64,000 nt of DNA from Chloroflexota bacterium (GTDB taxonomy: Bacteria; Chloroflexota; Dehalococcoidia; Lucifugimonadales; Lucifugimonadaceae), in assembly GCA_002718415.1 (NCBI GenBank), contig PBEM01000015.1:1-64000 (forward strand), read 5' to 3'. Below are positions 52,115 through 61,335 of the stretch, one piece after another. A model generated the notes under the pieces. It saw only the letters and a program-made list of their open reading frames with translations. It searched no databases and had not been told where the DNA came from. The position numbers were made by a program, and so were the translations under genes. How positions within the stretch are numbered: the stretch's first letter is position 1; the number at the start of each line of letters is the position of its first letter.

Positions 52115-52756
52115 TTATTTATCGTTATAAGTAGCTTGACAAAAACCGTGATTACAATATCCGTTAGGAATTTTAGCTAAATATTGTTGATGATATTCTT
52201 CTGCGAAATAAAAATTTTTAGCCTCAGATATTTCAGTCTTAATTGTATTAAATCCTGATATATGAAGTCTGTTTTGATAATGTTCTAAACTATCACTAAC
52301 TATTTTTATTTGAGAATTGATAGTAGTATAAATAGCACTTCTATATTGAGAACCAATATCATTACCTTGCCTCATAAATTGAGTAGGATCATGATTTTCC
52401 CAAAATTGAACCAAAAGAGTTTCTAAATCACATAAATCTGGAAAAAATATCACCTTTACTACTTCACTGTGTCCTGTCATTCCAGAACATACTTCTTCAT
52501 AATTAGGATTAGGAGTAATACCACCGCTATAACCTACTAAAGTTGTATATACTCCAGGAATATCCCAAAAAATCCTTTCTGCTCCCCAAAAGCAACCCAT
52601 ACCCATAATTATTTGTTCTGTATTTTCAGGATATGGAGGGATTATGGATTTACCTGTTACATAATGAGTTCCATTTAATATAATAGGTTCAGATCTACCT
52701 TCCAAACAATCTTCTGGATTTGGGATAGATATATTTTTTGAAAAAAGATTATACAT
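52115..52756 (-). CDS. msrA: Peptide methionine sulfoxide reductase MsrA
   Basis: A 213-residue repair enzyme that reduces methionine-S-sulfoxide. Catalytic GCFWGAERIF near residue 53, then TLVGYSGGITPNPNYEEVCS, HSEVVKVIF and EEYHQQYLAK, all in the family's order. The C-terminal YCNHGFC provides two candidate recycling cysteines. The N-terminal extension of about 45 residues (NPEDCLEGRSEPI, HYVTGKSIIPPYP) is like E. coli MsrA. Cytoplasmic. It converges with TrhO, nine bases between the stops, and is followed upstream by a lipoprotein gene on the same strand. Confidence 0.96.
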   Translation of the reverse strand: MYNLFSKNISIPNPEDCLEGRSEPIILNGTHYVTGKSIIPPYPENTEQIIMGMGCFWGAERIFWDIPGVYTTLVGYSGGITPNPNYEEVCSGMTGHSEVVKVIFFPDLCDLETLLVQFWENHDPTQFMRQGNDIGSQYRSAIYTTINSQIKIVSDSLEHYQNRLHISGFNTIKTEISEAKNFYFAEEYHQQYLAKIPNGYCNHGFCQATYNDK

Positions 52757-52768
52757 TTTATCTATATA

Positions 52769-53656
52769 TTAATATTTCTTTATCTTAACTTCAATATCTA
52801 CTAATCCATAATAATTATTTGGTCCTCTACCCCCAGCATAATTAGGATCTACTGCCCAAACATCTGGCATCCCAACTTTGTTTAATCTTTCTAATTTTAT
52901 TACAGTCGGGGTCATAATATCTCCACTAGTCCAAAGAGAAATCACTAAACCTCTAATCTGTGTTTTAGTTCCGGGTACAAAAAATGTAATATCATCCATA
53001 TTAGTAACTAGTGGATATTTATTATCTTCTGTTTCCAAATAAACATATACAGAATCGTTTATCATATCTAAACCTTCGTTTCCTCCTCCGGATAAACTAA
53101 CAACTCTCTTTTCCTCGAATAAACCCTCACCTTCTAAACCCAGATTAACATTAGATATAAAATAATATTCATAAGGAATAGGTGTTGGTGTTGGAATAGG
53201 TGTAGCTGTAGGAGGTAAAGGTGTAGGGGTTACAGTTGGGATAGGAACTAATGTAGCGGTAGGAATAGGTGTAGGTGTAGGTGTAGGTGTAACTGTTGGT
53301 TCAGGTTTAGCTGTTGCAACAATTACTTCTTTTTTTTTCTCAGGTTTAGAAGGTACGGTTGGCGCTTGAGGTTTAACTATAGGAGTAGATGTAGGTTCTA
53401 GTGTAGATGTAGGCTCAGGAGTATATTTAGGCTCAGGAGTGGATGTTAGTGTAGGTTTTGGGACAATGGTTGGTGTAGGAAAAGGAGTAGGTGAATTTTC
53501 CAATTCAATAAAAATTTCTTTACTATTTTCTGAATTGTCAATTTCATCCCCCAAAATTTGATCAATTAAATAAGATTGCAATTCTTCCTGACTTATACAA
53601 CTAGAAAATACTATGGAAGAAATTATTATTATTATAAAAAAAAACTTTATACTCAT
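52769..53656 (-). CDS. Lipoprotein with Pro/Thr-rich repeat linker (unknown function)
   Basis: About 295 residues. The internal ATG at 53656 (MSIKFFFI) is preferred over an upstream one at 53692 because it gives a compact signal with lipobox VFSSC. A short acidic helix follows, then about 110 residues of Pro/Thr/Pro-x-Thr repeats (units like PTPTPIPTAT), and a C-terminal domain of about 130 residues (YYFISNVNLGLEGEGLFEEK, VISLWTSGDIMTP). The linker suggests a surface-exposed, wall- or matrix-spanning spacer of the kind frequent in Chloroflexota. No known domain recognised in the C-terminus. Confidence 0.75.
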   Translation of the reverse strand: MSIKFFFIIIIISSIVFSSCISQEELQSYLIDQILGDEIDNSENSKEIFIELENSPTPFPTPTIVPKPTLTSTPEPKYTPEPTSTLEPTSTPIVKPQAPTVPSKPEKKKEVIVATAKPEPTVTPTPTPTPIPTATLVPIPTVTPTPLPPTATPIPTPTPIPYEYYFISNVNLGLEGEGLFEEKRVVSLSGGGNEGLDMINDSVYVYLETEDNKYPLVTNMDDITFFVPGTKTQIRGLVISLWTSGDIMTPTVIKLERLNKVGMPDVWAVDPNYAGGRGPNNYYGLVDIEVKIKKY

Positions 53657-53758
53657 AATATTGGTGAAATAATGACTATTGTAATTAAACATAATTAATT
53701 TATGTTAAATAATATGGATTTTATAAAAAGATAATTAATTCCCTCAATCAAAAAAACC

Positions 53759-54919
53759 ATGAGAGAAAATAAAATAGAAGAAGCACGTATACAAATTCTC
53801 AATACTGTTAGAGATTTCGTAAATAAAGAAGTAAATCCTATTTCATCAAAATATGATGATAATGATACATATCCATCATCATTAATCGACCAAATGGCTG
53901 AGATGGGTTTATTTGGAATAACTATTCAAGAAAAGTATGGTGGGATGGGGTTAGATTACGCTACTTATGCAATGGTTTTCGAAGAATTATCAAAAGGCTG
54001 GATGTCAATAACCGGTCCTATTGGAACACATTCAATTTTATCATATGCAATCCAAAAATATGGGACAGAAGAACAAAAAAATAAATGGCTACCCAAACTC
54101 GCTACAGGAGAAAAAAGAGGGGGATTAGCTCTTACTGAACCTGGATCTGGGAGCGATGTGGCTTCTATGAAAACTAGAGCCATAAAAAATGATAACTATT
54201 ACGTCATAAATGGTAATAAGTTATTTATTACTAATGGCAAACACGGAAATGTTTTTTTTCTTTTAGCAAAAACTGACACGTCTATAGAACCAAAACATCG
54301 AGGAATTACTGGATTTATTGCTGAAAAAGGAAAAGGATTTTCTTCTGGAAAAGACCTTAATAAATTAGGTTATAGAGGTGTAGATACTACTGAATTGATC
54401 TTTAAGGATTATAAGATCCATGAGGAAAATATTATTGGAAAAATAGAAGGAAAAGGATTCTACCATGTCATGGATGCTTTGGAAACAGGGAGAATAAACA
54501 TTGCAGCACGTGCAGTAGGTGTAGCTACAGGAGCTTTTGAAACAGCAATTAAGTATTCACAACAAAGAGAAACTTTTGGGAAAAAAATCTCTGAAAGGCA
54601 AACAATACAAAATTATTTGGCAGATATGGCTACAAAAATACACGCAGCAAGATTGATGACTTACGATGCTGCTAAGAAAAAAGATTCAGGTGGAAGATTT
54701 GATATGGAATCAGGAATGGCAAAATTGTACGCTAGTGAAATTTGTGCACAAGTAACTATGGATGCCATGAGAATATTTGGTGGGTACGGATACATCAAAG
54801 ATTTACCACTAGAAAGATATTACAGAGATGCTCCTCTAATGATAATAGGTGAAGGAACATCTGAAATACAAAGATTGGTTATTGCAAAAAATTTACTAAA
54901 AAAATACAAAGAAAAATAA
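53759..54919 (+). CDS. Acyl-CoA dehydrogenase
   Basis: A 386-residue flavoenzyme, standard length. FAD/substrate signature [16 protein letters not shown] (about 124-139), [36 protein letters not shown], and the C-terminal signature with catalytic Glu in [12 protein letters not shown] (about 361-372). It introduces the alpha-beta double bond into acyl-CoA and passes electrons to ETF. Subgroup resembles short/branched-chain enzymes. It is alone, divergent from the lipoprotein gene with no visible strong ribosome site. Confidence 0.95.
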   Translation: MRENKIEEARIQILNTVRDFVNKEVNPISSKYDDNDTYPSSLIDQMAEMGLFGITIQEKYGGMGLDYATYAMVFEELSKGWMSITGPIGTHSILSYAIQKYGTEEQKNKWLPKLATGEKRGGLALTEPGSGSDVASMKTRAIKNDNYYVINGNKLFITNGKHGNVFFLLAKTDTSIEPKHRGITGFIAEKGKGFSSGKDLNKLGYRGVDTTELIFKDYKIHEENIIGKIEGKGFYHVMDALETGRINIAARAVGVATGAFETAIKYSQQRETFGKKISERQTIQNYLADMATKIHAARLMTYDAAKKKDSGGRFDMESGMAKLYASEICAQVTMDAMRIFGGYGYIKDLPLERYYRDAPLMIIGEGTSEIQRLVIAKNLLKKYKEK

Positions 54920-54922
54920 ATT

Positions 54923-55813
54923 TTATTTACTTATAATTACCATCAATGTACCACTGAGACACAAAAAGATACCTAGTAACTCATTCAGTTTAATTTTTTC
55001 CTTAAAAAATATAAAACCTATTAATATTGCAAACATTGGAGACATACTTATAAATATTGAGTTTAAAGTAACAGAATTAACATTTAATGAAACTAACCAA
55101 GATAGCATTGCTATTGAAATACAAAGAGCACCTGGCAATATCTTTGACCAATCTTTACGAGAAATAATTACAATATGGTTCCTAAATTTTAAAGAGAGTA
55201 AAGGGCCAAAAATTAATAATGGTGCAAAACTTCTAAACATAGCACCTACTAAAACATTAGCTTCAATTAATGCCCTATCATTAGAAAAATTTCCAACACT
55301 CCAAACAACTCCAGCAACAAAACTAAAAAAAATTCCAATAATGTATAAATAAAAAGATACTTTTTTATCTTTCATAGTCTTAAAAGCAAAAAAGTTTATA
55401 GATAAGATTCCTAATAATATAATCATTCCTCCTAAAAACACACCAGAATTAGGAAGTAAAGAATTGAAAGCAAAGTCCAAAAATACTGCGGTCAATACTT
55501 GAACACTGGCACATATTGTATAAGCAATACCTAATGGTATTTTCTTAATTGACAAAATAAATAAAAATACCCCAGAAACACTACAAATTGAAGCAAGTGA
55601 CATAAATATATAAATGTTATTAGAATAAGAAAAAATTCCAAGCCACTGATTAGTAAGTATTAGAAGTATTAATACTAGGATGCCCGAAACTATCGATTCT
55701 ATAAAAGGAAAAACAAATGTAGTATTTGCTTTTACGGATTTAATAAAACCTCCTGAAGAGGCCCACCAAAAAGCACTTGAAATAGCGGCGAAAGAAATTA
55801 AAGAATCTAACAA
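54923..55813 (-). CDS. EamA-family DMT transporter
   Basis: About 296 residues with ten predicted helices in two EamA repeats (second repeat ends IFISMSPMFAILIGFIFFKEKIKLNELLGIFLCLSGTLMVI). A frame is open to TTG at 55879, only 14 bp from the divergent methyltransferase gene, and would add a basic 22-residue head. TTG at 55813 puts the start directly before the first helix (LDSLISFAAISSAFWWASSG), as in relatives, and is preferred with moderate certainty. Exports or imports small metabolites; substrate unknown. It converges with the acyl-CoA dehydrogenase gene. Confidence 0.82.
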   Translation of the reverse strand: MLDSLISFAAISSAFWWASSGGFIKSVKANTTFVFPFIESIVSGILVLILLILTNQWLGIFSYSNNIYIFMSLASICSVSGVFLFILSIKKIPLGIAYTICASVQVLTAVFLDFAFNSLLPNSGVFLGGMIILLGILSINFFAFKTMKDKKVSFYLYIIGIFFSFVAGVVWSVGNFSNDRALIEANVLVGAMFRSFAPLLIFGPLLSLKFRNHIVIISRKDWSKILPGALCISIAMLSWLVSLNVNSVTLNSIFISMSPMFAILIGFIFFKEKIKLNELLGIFLCLSGTLMVIISK

Positions 55814-55893
55814 AATACCAGCCCACTTAGAAAAACATTTGAAATATAATTTTACTTTAGATAAAAGATTTAAATACAATTACATAACTAATT

Positions 55894-56559
55894 ATGGATA
55901 AATTAATAAAAATAAATAAACTAAAAGATGAAATGATATTTGGTAATATTCCCTATCCTAACATTCATAATTTATATGACAAAAAAGATTTAATTTATAT
56001 CCCCGAAAAGATTATCAAATATATAAAAATCAATAATAAACTCTTAAATTACTTAAATATAAAAAAAGAAGAAGAAATTCTTTGCCTTGGAAGTGGTTGT
56101 ATAATTGATTCTATTCTCATATCTAAACAAGTAGAAAATTTTGTAAATATTGTTTCATTAGATCAATCTCCTGAATTTATCTCTTTAGCTCAAAAAATTA
56201 TAAAACAACAGAAAATTGAAAATATTATATTTAAATTAGGAAACATACAAAATATCACTGAAACAGATGAAAAATTTGATCTCGTCATAGCGAATGCAAT
56301 TATTAATTCTACGAAAAAAAATGAAAGAGCTATTGAGGAAATTTATAGAGTATTAAAATGTGGTGGAAGTTGTATTATTTCAGACATCGTTCTCAATAAT
56401 AAGAAAAAACATGCTCAAATATTGTCGATGAAATCAAAATTTGAATTCTTAAATACTATAGAGATTTCAGGATTCAAATTAATAGAAATTTTAAGTGAAA
56501 AAAGAATAAATTCCTCTTTTAGTTCAATAAATATAAGAATGATGAAAAATGAGAGTTAA
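55894..56559 (+). CDS. Class I SAM-dependent methyltransferase
   Basis: A 221-residue Rossmann methyltransferase. SAM loop ILCLGSGCIIDSILISKQ (about 62-79), acidic residue in VSLDQSPEFISLAQ, LGNIQNITETDEKFDLVIAN, and post-core IYRVLKCGGSCIISDIVL. The order resembles the UbiE/ArsM group, but the Cys triad of arsenite methyltransferases is not clear. Lys- and Asn-rich, AT-rich even for this window. Substrate unknown. It ends at a strong bidirectional stem-loop shared with the opposing secreted-protein gene. Confidence 0.78.
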   Translation: MDKLIKINKLKDEMIFGNIPYPNIHNLYDKKDLIYIPEKIIKYIKINNKLLNYLNIKKEEEILCLGSGCIIDSILISKQVENFVNIVSLDQSPEFISLAQKIIKQQKIENIIFKLGNIQNITETDEKFDLVIANAIINSTKKNERAIEEIYRVLKCGGSCIISDIVLNNKKKHAQILSMKSKFEFLNTIEISGFKLIEILSEKRINSSFSSINIRMMKNES

Positions 56560-56561
56560 AT

Positions 56562-56591
56562 ATAAAGACCCATTAAAAAATGGGTCTTTAT
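56562..56591. terminator. Bidirectional terminator, perfect 13-bp stem
   Basis: ATAAAGACCCATT, four-base loop, AATGGGTCTTTAT. It lies between two convergent genes (stops at 56559 and 56605) and has A/T-rich flanks on both sides, so it can terminate both. Confidence 0.88.
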
Positions 56592-56604
56592 GAATTCAAA
56601 AATT

Positions 56605-57216
56605 TTATATGTTCGTTCTAGGAACAACTAATTCTTCTATAGATCTTTCTCTAAAACTTTCAGAAAACTTTTGTGTATTATCTTGAACTTTAAATTTATT
56701 AAGGCTTCTAAATTTACGAAATTTCCTCTGTTTCTTTTTGTCAGGCTTAATTAATTCTATGGCTGTAGGTTTTGAACCAAACCATAATGTAATTTCATCC
56801 AGTTCTAACTGACTAATAAAACCTAATTCATAAGCCTTACTTGCTAAATCTTCTTTGGAAAGCCTTTTAAATTCTCCTTCTTTTTTCATAGTATGAATAA
56901 CTTTTCTTAGAGATTTAATACTTTCAGGTTTTGATTCTCTCCATAGATTAATTTCATCGGCATCTTCTTGAGTAATTTTTCCACTATCGACAAATTCTTG
57001 TAATTTAGATTCATGTTTTTTTTCCCTAATTTCTGCATTAGCATTCTTTAATGCATTTTCAAGATCTACTACATCTACTCCTAATATTTCTGCAGCTCTA
57101 GATAAAACTTCATTTGAACTTTTATCTTTAGGTTCATCAGCAAATGCAACTGAAGTAAAAGAAAATATAGAAATAATTGCTATTATAAATCCCGTATAAA
57201 TCTTTTTTGTAATCAT
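56605..57216 (-). CDS. Small secreted helical protein (unknown function), paralog of 13838
   Basis: A 203-residue protein. Signal peptide 1-26 with an AFA cleavage site before DEPK. The mature part is charged and helical: an ILGVDVVDLENALKNANAEI element, the SHOCT-like SGKITQEDADEINLW (about 82-96) and a related FISQLELDEITLWFGSKPT (about 133-151), each followed by a basic helix. The first two elements match those of 13838-14296 in order and spacing. Ribosome site GAGAGGT is good. Function unknown; envelope or metal/ion-related roles are possible but unsupported. Confidence 0.72.
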   Translation of the reverse strand: MITKKIYTGFIIAIISIFSFTSVAFADEPKDKSSNEVLSRAAEILGVDVVDLENALKNANAEIREKKHESKLQEFVDSGKITQEDADEINLWRESKPESIKSLRKVIHTMKKEGEFKRLSKEDLASKAYELGFISQLELDEITLWFGSKPTAIELIKPDKKKQRKFRKFRSLNKFKVQDNTQKFSESFRERSIEELVVPRTNI

Positions 57217-57342
57217 TTTTTACCTCTCTTTCTGCCACTAAACCTTTCTAATAGGAATTATCTAGTATAAATGTTAATTATTTTTTTAGAAAACTTTAAG
57301 AAATCGTTATGATTTTTACATATCTAGTCATAAAATTGGCAT

Positions 57343-58551
57343 ATGAAGAAGAAGAAAATAAATTTCGGTTGGATAATCTCAATAACCGGAGGAATTAACG
57401 GATTTATAAGTAGTGGCCCTACTTTCTTTGCATCAAGTACAATTTTTAGAGCAGTAGAAGATGAATTTGGATGGTCACGAACACTTGTTTCGGGTGTGGC
57501 CTCATTTGGAAGATTTGGAGGAGCATTATTCGGCCCTATAGAGGGATGGCTTATCGATAGATTCGGTGTGGGAAAAATGGTTTTTATAGGTTTTAGTTTG
57601 GCTGGATTAGGGTTAATTTATTTTTCATTTATTCAAAAACCTGTACATTATTACATATCTTTTTTCTTAATCGCATTAGGTTTTTCAATAGGAGGTTTTA
57701 CTCCATCTATTACTGCAGTAAATTCTTGGATGACAAAAAATAAAGCGACAGCAATGTCTATAGTAATAGGAGGATCAGTTTTAGGGGGATTTAGTGCTCC
57801 TATTTTAGTATGGGGTATGGAAAGTTTGGGATGGAGATCCACTATGTTTATTTTTGGAATGATCACATTAATTTTAGGACCTGTTACAGCAATAATTTTA
57901 AACAAAAAACCACCTATTGAAAAAAATGATCCAGATATAAAAACAGTAAAAATCAATAAAGATTTCACTACCAATGAAGCACTTAAGAATAGTTCATTTT
58001 GGTCTCTAACATTGGGACATATGTTTGTTAATGCATCTCTATCAGCAATTATGGCTCATATTTTCCTGTATCTTACGGATTCTAATGGACTTAATATTCA
58101 ACCAGAAATTGCAAGTACTATAATACCAATAATGGCTGTTTTCTCATTGATATTTCATATAGTAGGAGGAATATTAGGAGATATTTATAGCAAAAGATTA
58201 CTATCATCTATATTCATATCAGTACAAGGTATTTCTATAATCATATTAATTTTTGCTAATAGCTTTTATTCAATAATGTTCTTTGCTGTAATTTGGGGGA
58301 TTGGTTATGGTGTAAGAACACCTTTAATTCACGCTATGAGAGGAGAATATTTCGGAAAGAAACATTTTGCTACTATAACTGGGTTTTCAAGTATGATAGT
58401 AGCAATTTCTATGGTCTCAACTCCAATTTTAGTAGGACGTTATTATGATATTTATAAATCTTATGATGGAGCATTTTTAATTGTAAGTACACTATGTTTT
58501 TTATCTTCATTAGTTATTTTATTTGCCCGCAATCCAAATACAAATAAATAA
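57343..58551 (+). CDS. MFS transporter, monocarboxylate/oxalate-formate-antiporter-like (A)
   Basis: A 402-residue, twelve-helix carrier. The start FGWIISITGGINGFISSGPTFF followed by FGWSRTLVSG (45-54) is typical of the monocarboxylate porter/oxalate-formate subgroup; GPIEGWLIDRFGVGKMVFIG is the loop-2 motif. It converges with another carrier of the same subgroup (58553-59794), one base between the stops. It likely takes up or exchanges small carboxylic acids. Substrate unknown. Confidence 0.88.
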   Translation: MKKKKINFGWIISITGGINGFISSGPTFFASSTIFRAVEDEFGWSRTLVSGVASFGRFGGALFGPIEGWLIDRFGVGKMVFIGFSLAGLGLIYFSFIQKPVHYYISFFLIALGFSIGGFTPSITAVNSWMTKNKATAMSIVIGGSVLGGFSAPILVWGMESLGWRSTMFIFGMITLILGPVTAIILNKKPPIEKNDPDIKTVKINKDFTTNEALKNSSFWSLTLGHMFVNASLSAIMAHIFLYLTDSNGLNIQPEIASTIIPIMAVFSLIFHIVGGILGDIYSKRLLSSIFISVQGISIIILIFANSFYSIMFFAVIWGIGYGVRTPLIHAMRGEYFGKKHFATITGFSSMIVAISMVSTPILVGRYYDIYKSYDGAFLIVSTLCFLSSLVILFARNPNTNK

Positions 58552-58552
58552 T

Positions 58553-59794
58553 TTATTCACTTTTATTTTTTCTGTCAAACAATATCGAAATAGATAAAAT
58601 AAACAAAATTAAAACAGATATCCACCAAATAAATACATAAGAATCTGTTACATCTTTAATATAGCCAGAAAGTGGAGCACCAATACCTCCAATCAACATA
58701 ATTACAAAAAATGAAGACCCTTTAATTGTACCTACATTTTCTCTACCAAATTTTTCAGCCCAAATATAATTTTGTATGAATATTAACCCCCCTATTCCTA
58801 CCCCGAATATAGACATCGAAATAAACATTCCCCAAAAATCAAATGCATAAATTGTAATGACACTAGCAATAAATAAACAAAAGAAGCTAAATGAAGCAAT
58901 CCACTTAGAACTGATTTTAGATATAAGAAACCCCATAATAAAAGAACTAACTCCTGCACAAACAGCATCAAAAGCAGTAGAAATAGAAACTAAAGTAGGA
59001 TCTAATCCTCTATCCATAAAAGCAGGTATTCTATGTAATGCTATAGTTCCAACAGCAAAATAATGCAAAGAAAAAATTATAATTAATTGCCAATAAGTAA
59101 AAGTTTTATAAGATTCTTTTAAAGTAATAGACGTTTCAGGTTTTATATTCTCTTCATTTTTAGATGTTATTTCTAAATTTTTCCCATCTGGCTGTAATCC
59201 TATATCTTCGGGCTGACGACGAAGAAATAATAATGAGATTGGAATAATTACTAATAATCCTATAGATCCAAGGATCATCAATGATAATTGCCAACCATTA
59301 TTATTTATTAAGATTTGAGTCAAAGGAATAAATACAATCGCTCCGATTGGAATACCTAGGGACGAAAAAGATAATGCTTTACCCCTGTTCTTTACAAACC
59401 ATTTTAGTATAGGGATAGAAGTAAACATGTTCCCGGGATTATTAAAATTCATCAATCCCATCACAATAAAAACTATAATTATTTGAATACTACTATCGGA
59501 TTGGCTAAGAATAAAAATCGAAGAAATAGTAATTGTGGCTGCAATAGGTAATAATAATCTAGTACCATAACGATCTATCAATTTCCCAACGAAAGGTGCT
59601 GAAAAAGCTGCAGATATCATCATTGCAGATTGTGCAAACCCAAATGTAGCTCTACCTATACCTAAATCATCTCCCATCGGCTTAATGAATAAACCAAAAT
59701 TCAAAGAAAGTAATCCCATAGAAACAAAAGAAATAATTCCCATAACCACCACAATGATCCAACCATAATATATTTTAGATTTAAATTTCTGCAT
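58553..59794 (-). CDS. MFS transporter, monocarboxylate/oxalate-formate-antiporter-like (B)
   Basis: A 413-residue, twelve-helix carrier with the same N-terminal pattern as carrier A (YYGWIIVVVMGIISFVSMG, then LGIGRATFGFAQS and GKLIDRYGTRLLLPIA). Central loop of about 30 residues with charged repeats (TSKNEENIKPETS). ATG at 59794 has no ribosome site; a perfect inverted repeat begins two bases upstream. It is divergent from the NIPSNAP gene, so it may be the carrier for the sugar-type pathway to its right (inference). Confidence 0.88.
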   Translation of the reverse strand: MQKFKSKIYYGWIIVVVMGIISFVSMGLLSLNFGLFIKPMGDDLGIGRATFGFAQSAMMISAAFSAPFVGKLIDRYGTRLLLPIAATITISSIFILSQSDSSIQIIIVFIVMGLMNFNNPGNMFTSIPILKWFVKNRGKALSFSSLGIPIGAIVFIPLTQILINNNGWQLSLMILGSIGLLVIIPISLLFLRRQPEDIGLQPDGKNLEITSKNEENIKPETSITLKESYKTFTYWQLIIIFSLHYFAVGTIALHRIPAFMDRGLDPTLVSISTAFDAVCAGVSSFIMGFLISKISSKWIASFSFFCLFIASVITIYAFDFWGMFISMSIFGVGIGGLIFIQNYIWAEKFGRENVGTIKGSSFFVIMLIGGIGAPLSGYIKDVTDSYVFIWWISVLILFILSISILFDRKNKSE

Positions 59795-59795
59795 A

Positions 59796-59811
59796 TCGAT
59801 AATCTTATCGA
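59796..59811. promoter_or_regulatory. Perfect 7-2-7 inverted repeat at the MFS-B start
   Basis: TCGATAA, two bases, TTATCGA, immediately in front of the minus-strand MFS start and 84 bp from the divergent NIPSNAP gene. Its place suggests an operator or a leaderless promoter site. Confidence 0.4.
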
Positions 59812-59894
59812 AAATTTGGTTCTTTTATTTATAATTTGGTTACATAGAAAATTTATAATATAATTTTCATTATTAAATATTTTTAGGATAGATT

Positions 59895-60509
59895 ATGATT
59901 TATGAATTTCGAACTTATGATTTAGTTACAGGTAAATTAGATTATGTATTAGAAAAATTTGGTGAAAAAATTGATGGTCGAAACACTGTCAGCAATATTG
60001 GAGCATTTTGGTATACAGAAATTGGACCATTAAATCAGATTATACATGTTTGGCCATACGAAAATATGGAACATAGAAATTCATGTAGAAAAGAAGCAGT
60101 TAATAAAGGTTTATGGCCACCAAATACTGGTGATTGTATGGTTAATATGAATACTGAGTTCTGGATACCAGTTTCATTCTCACCAGAAATGAGAGAGAGA
60201 AATATAGGACCTTTCTTTGAAATGAGAATTTACACTTACCCTCCAGGACAAATTGAAAAGATTTTACCTGCTTGGGAAGAAAAAATTGAAGAAAGAAAAA
60301 AGTTATCTGATTTAGTAGGTGCTTATATATCTGAAGTTGGTAACGTAAACAAATTCATGCATATTTGGGCTTATAAGGATCTTCAACAAAGAACGGAATC
60401 ACGAAAAAAGTTTTCAGAAATAGGTTGGCCACCAAAGAGTGAAGCTAAACCTCCAATAAAAATGGAAAATAAAATTTTATTACCTAGTAATTTTTCACCG
60501 ATCAAATAA
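59895..60509 (+). CDS. NIPSNAP-family protein (two domains)
   Basis: A 204-residue protein made of two consecutive NIPSNAP (dimeric alpha/beta barrel) units: IYEFRTYDLVTGKLDYVLEK with HVWPYENMEHRNSCRKE, then FEMRIYTYPPGQIEKILPAW with HIWAYKDLQQRTESRKK. The bacterial family is often found in catabolic clusters, and no reaction is established; single-domain relatives are oxygenase-like or isomerase-like. First plus-strand gene beside the SDR, enolase and mutarotase set. ATG at 59895 with TAGGAT in front. Confidence 0.88.
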   Translation: MIYEFRTYDLVTGKLDYVLEKFGEKIDGRNTVSNIGAFWYTEIGPLNQIIHVWPYENMEHRNSCRKEAVNKGLWPPNTGDCMVNMNTEFWIPVSFSPEMRERNIGPFFEMRIYTYPPGQIEKILPAWEEKIEERKKLSDLVGAYISEVGNVNKFMHIWAYKDLQQRTESRKKFSEIGWPPKSEAKPPIKMENKILLPSNFSPIK

Positions 60510-60516
60510 AGAATTA

Positions 60517-61329
60517 TTATCCATATATCCTAGAACTTCCTGGATAAGATCCACCAGAATTCATTGCTAGATTACCTCCATCCATAGGTATGATAGCACC
60601 TGTAATAAAAGTTGAAGCTTCTGAAGCAAGAAAAATCGCTAAACCTTTGACTTCCTCAGGATTTCCTAACCTTCCTATTGGAAGTCCATCTTTGAAAGTT
60701 TGTTCCAGTTCAGGTCTATCTTTAACTCTAGATCTTAAATTTTCATTCCAAACTTGAGCAGGTAATATAGCATTAACTCTTACACCTCTAGAAGACCATT
60801 CTGTTGACAACTCTTTTGTCATTTGAATAACTGCAGCCATAGAAATTCCATAAGCGGCATGTCCCCTACCTAAGGAACTCCATCCTCCTATAGAACCAAA
60901 ATTTATTATAGAACCTACATTATTTTTTATCATTCTATTGCCAGCTTCCTGACACATTTTAAATCTACCTACAACTAAATTATCTAGTGTTTTAGTTAAA
61001 ATTGACAACTCAATTTCTTCAGGTCTACCACCTAATCCTTCACCTGCTACATTAACTAATACATCAATAGTTCCAAATTTAGAATCCAATATTTCATATA
61101 GATTTTCTATATCATTAATATTCGAAACATCACATGGAACAACTAAACTTTTTCCTCCATTATTTTTTATTAATGAGTGAGTTTCTTCAGCACCTTCAAT
61201 ATTTATGTCCACCAAAATTACTGATGCTCCATATTCAGCAAAACCTAATGATATTTGCTTCCCCATACCACTAGCAGCACCAGAGACTATACAAATTTTA
61301 TTATCTAAAGAGAATAAGTCATTTTCCAT
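60517..61329 (-). CDS. SDR-family protein lacking the catalytic lysine (YxxxM)
   Basis: A 270-residue classical SDR by fold: SGAASGMG cofactor motif at 16-23, CDVSN at 66-70, LVNVAGEG near 91-98, Ser146 in NFGSIGG and Tyr160. The residue four after Tyr160, normally Lys, is Met164 (YGISMAAV), a one-base change from AAG to ATG; the reading is clear in the DNA. The rest, ending FITGAIIPMDGGNLAMNSGG, is conserved. Without this Lys, normal proton relay should be lost. It may be an altered enzyme or a non-catalytic relative. It lies six bases after the enolase-superfamily gene in the same operon. Confidence 0.85.
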   Translation of the reverse strand: MENDLFSLDNKICIVSGAASGMGKQISLGFAEYGASVILVDINIEGAEETHSLIKNNGGKSLVVPCDVSNINDIENLYEILDSKFGTIDVLVNVAGEGLGGRPEEIELSILTKTLDNLVVGRFKMCQEAGNRMIKNNVGSIINFGSIGGWSSLGRGHAAYGISMAAVIQMTKELSTEWSSRGVRVNAILPAQVWNENLRSRVKDRPELEQTFKDGLPIGRLGNPEEVKGLAIFLASEASTFITGAIIPMDGGNLAMNSGGSYPGSSRIYG

Positions 61330-61335
61330 ATTAAA

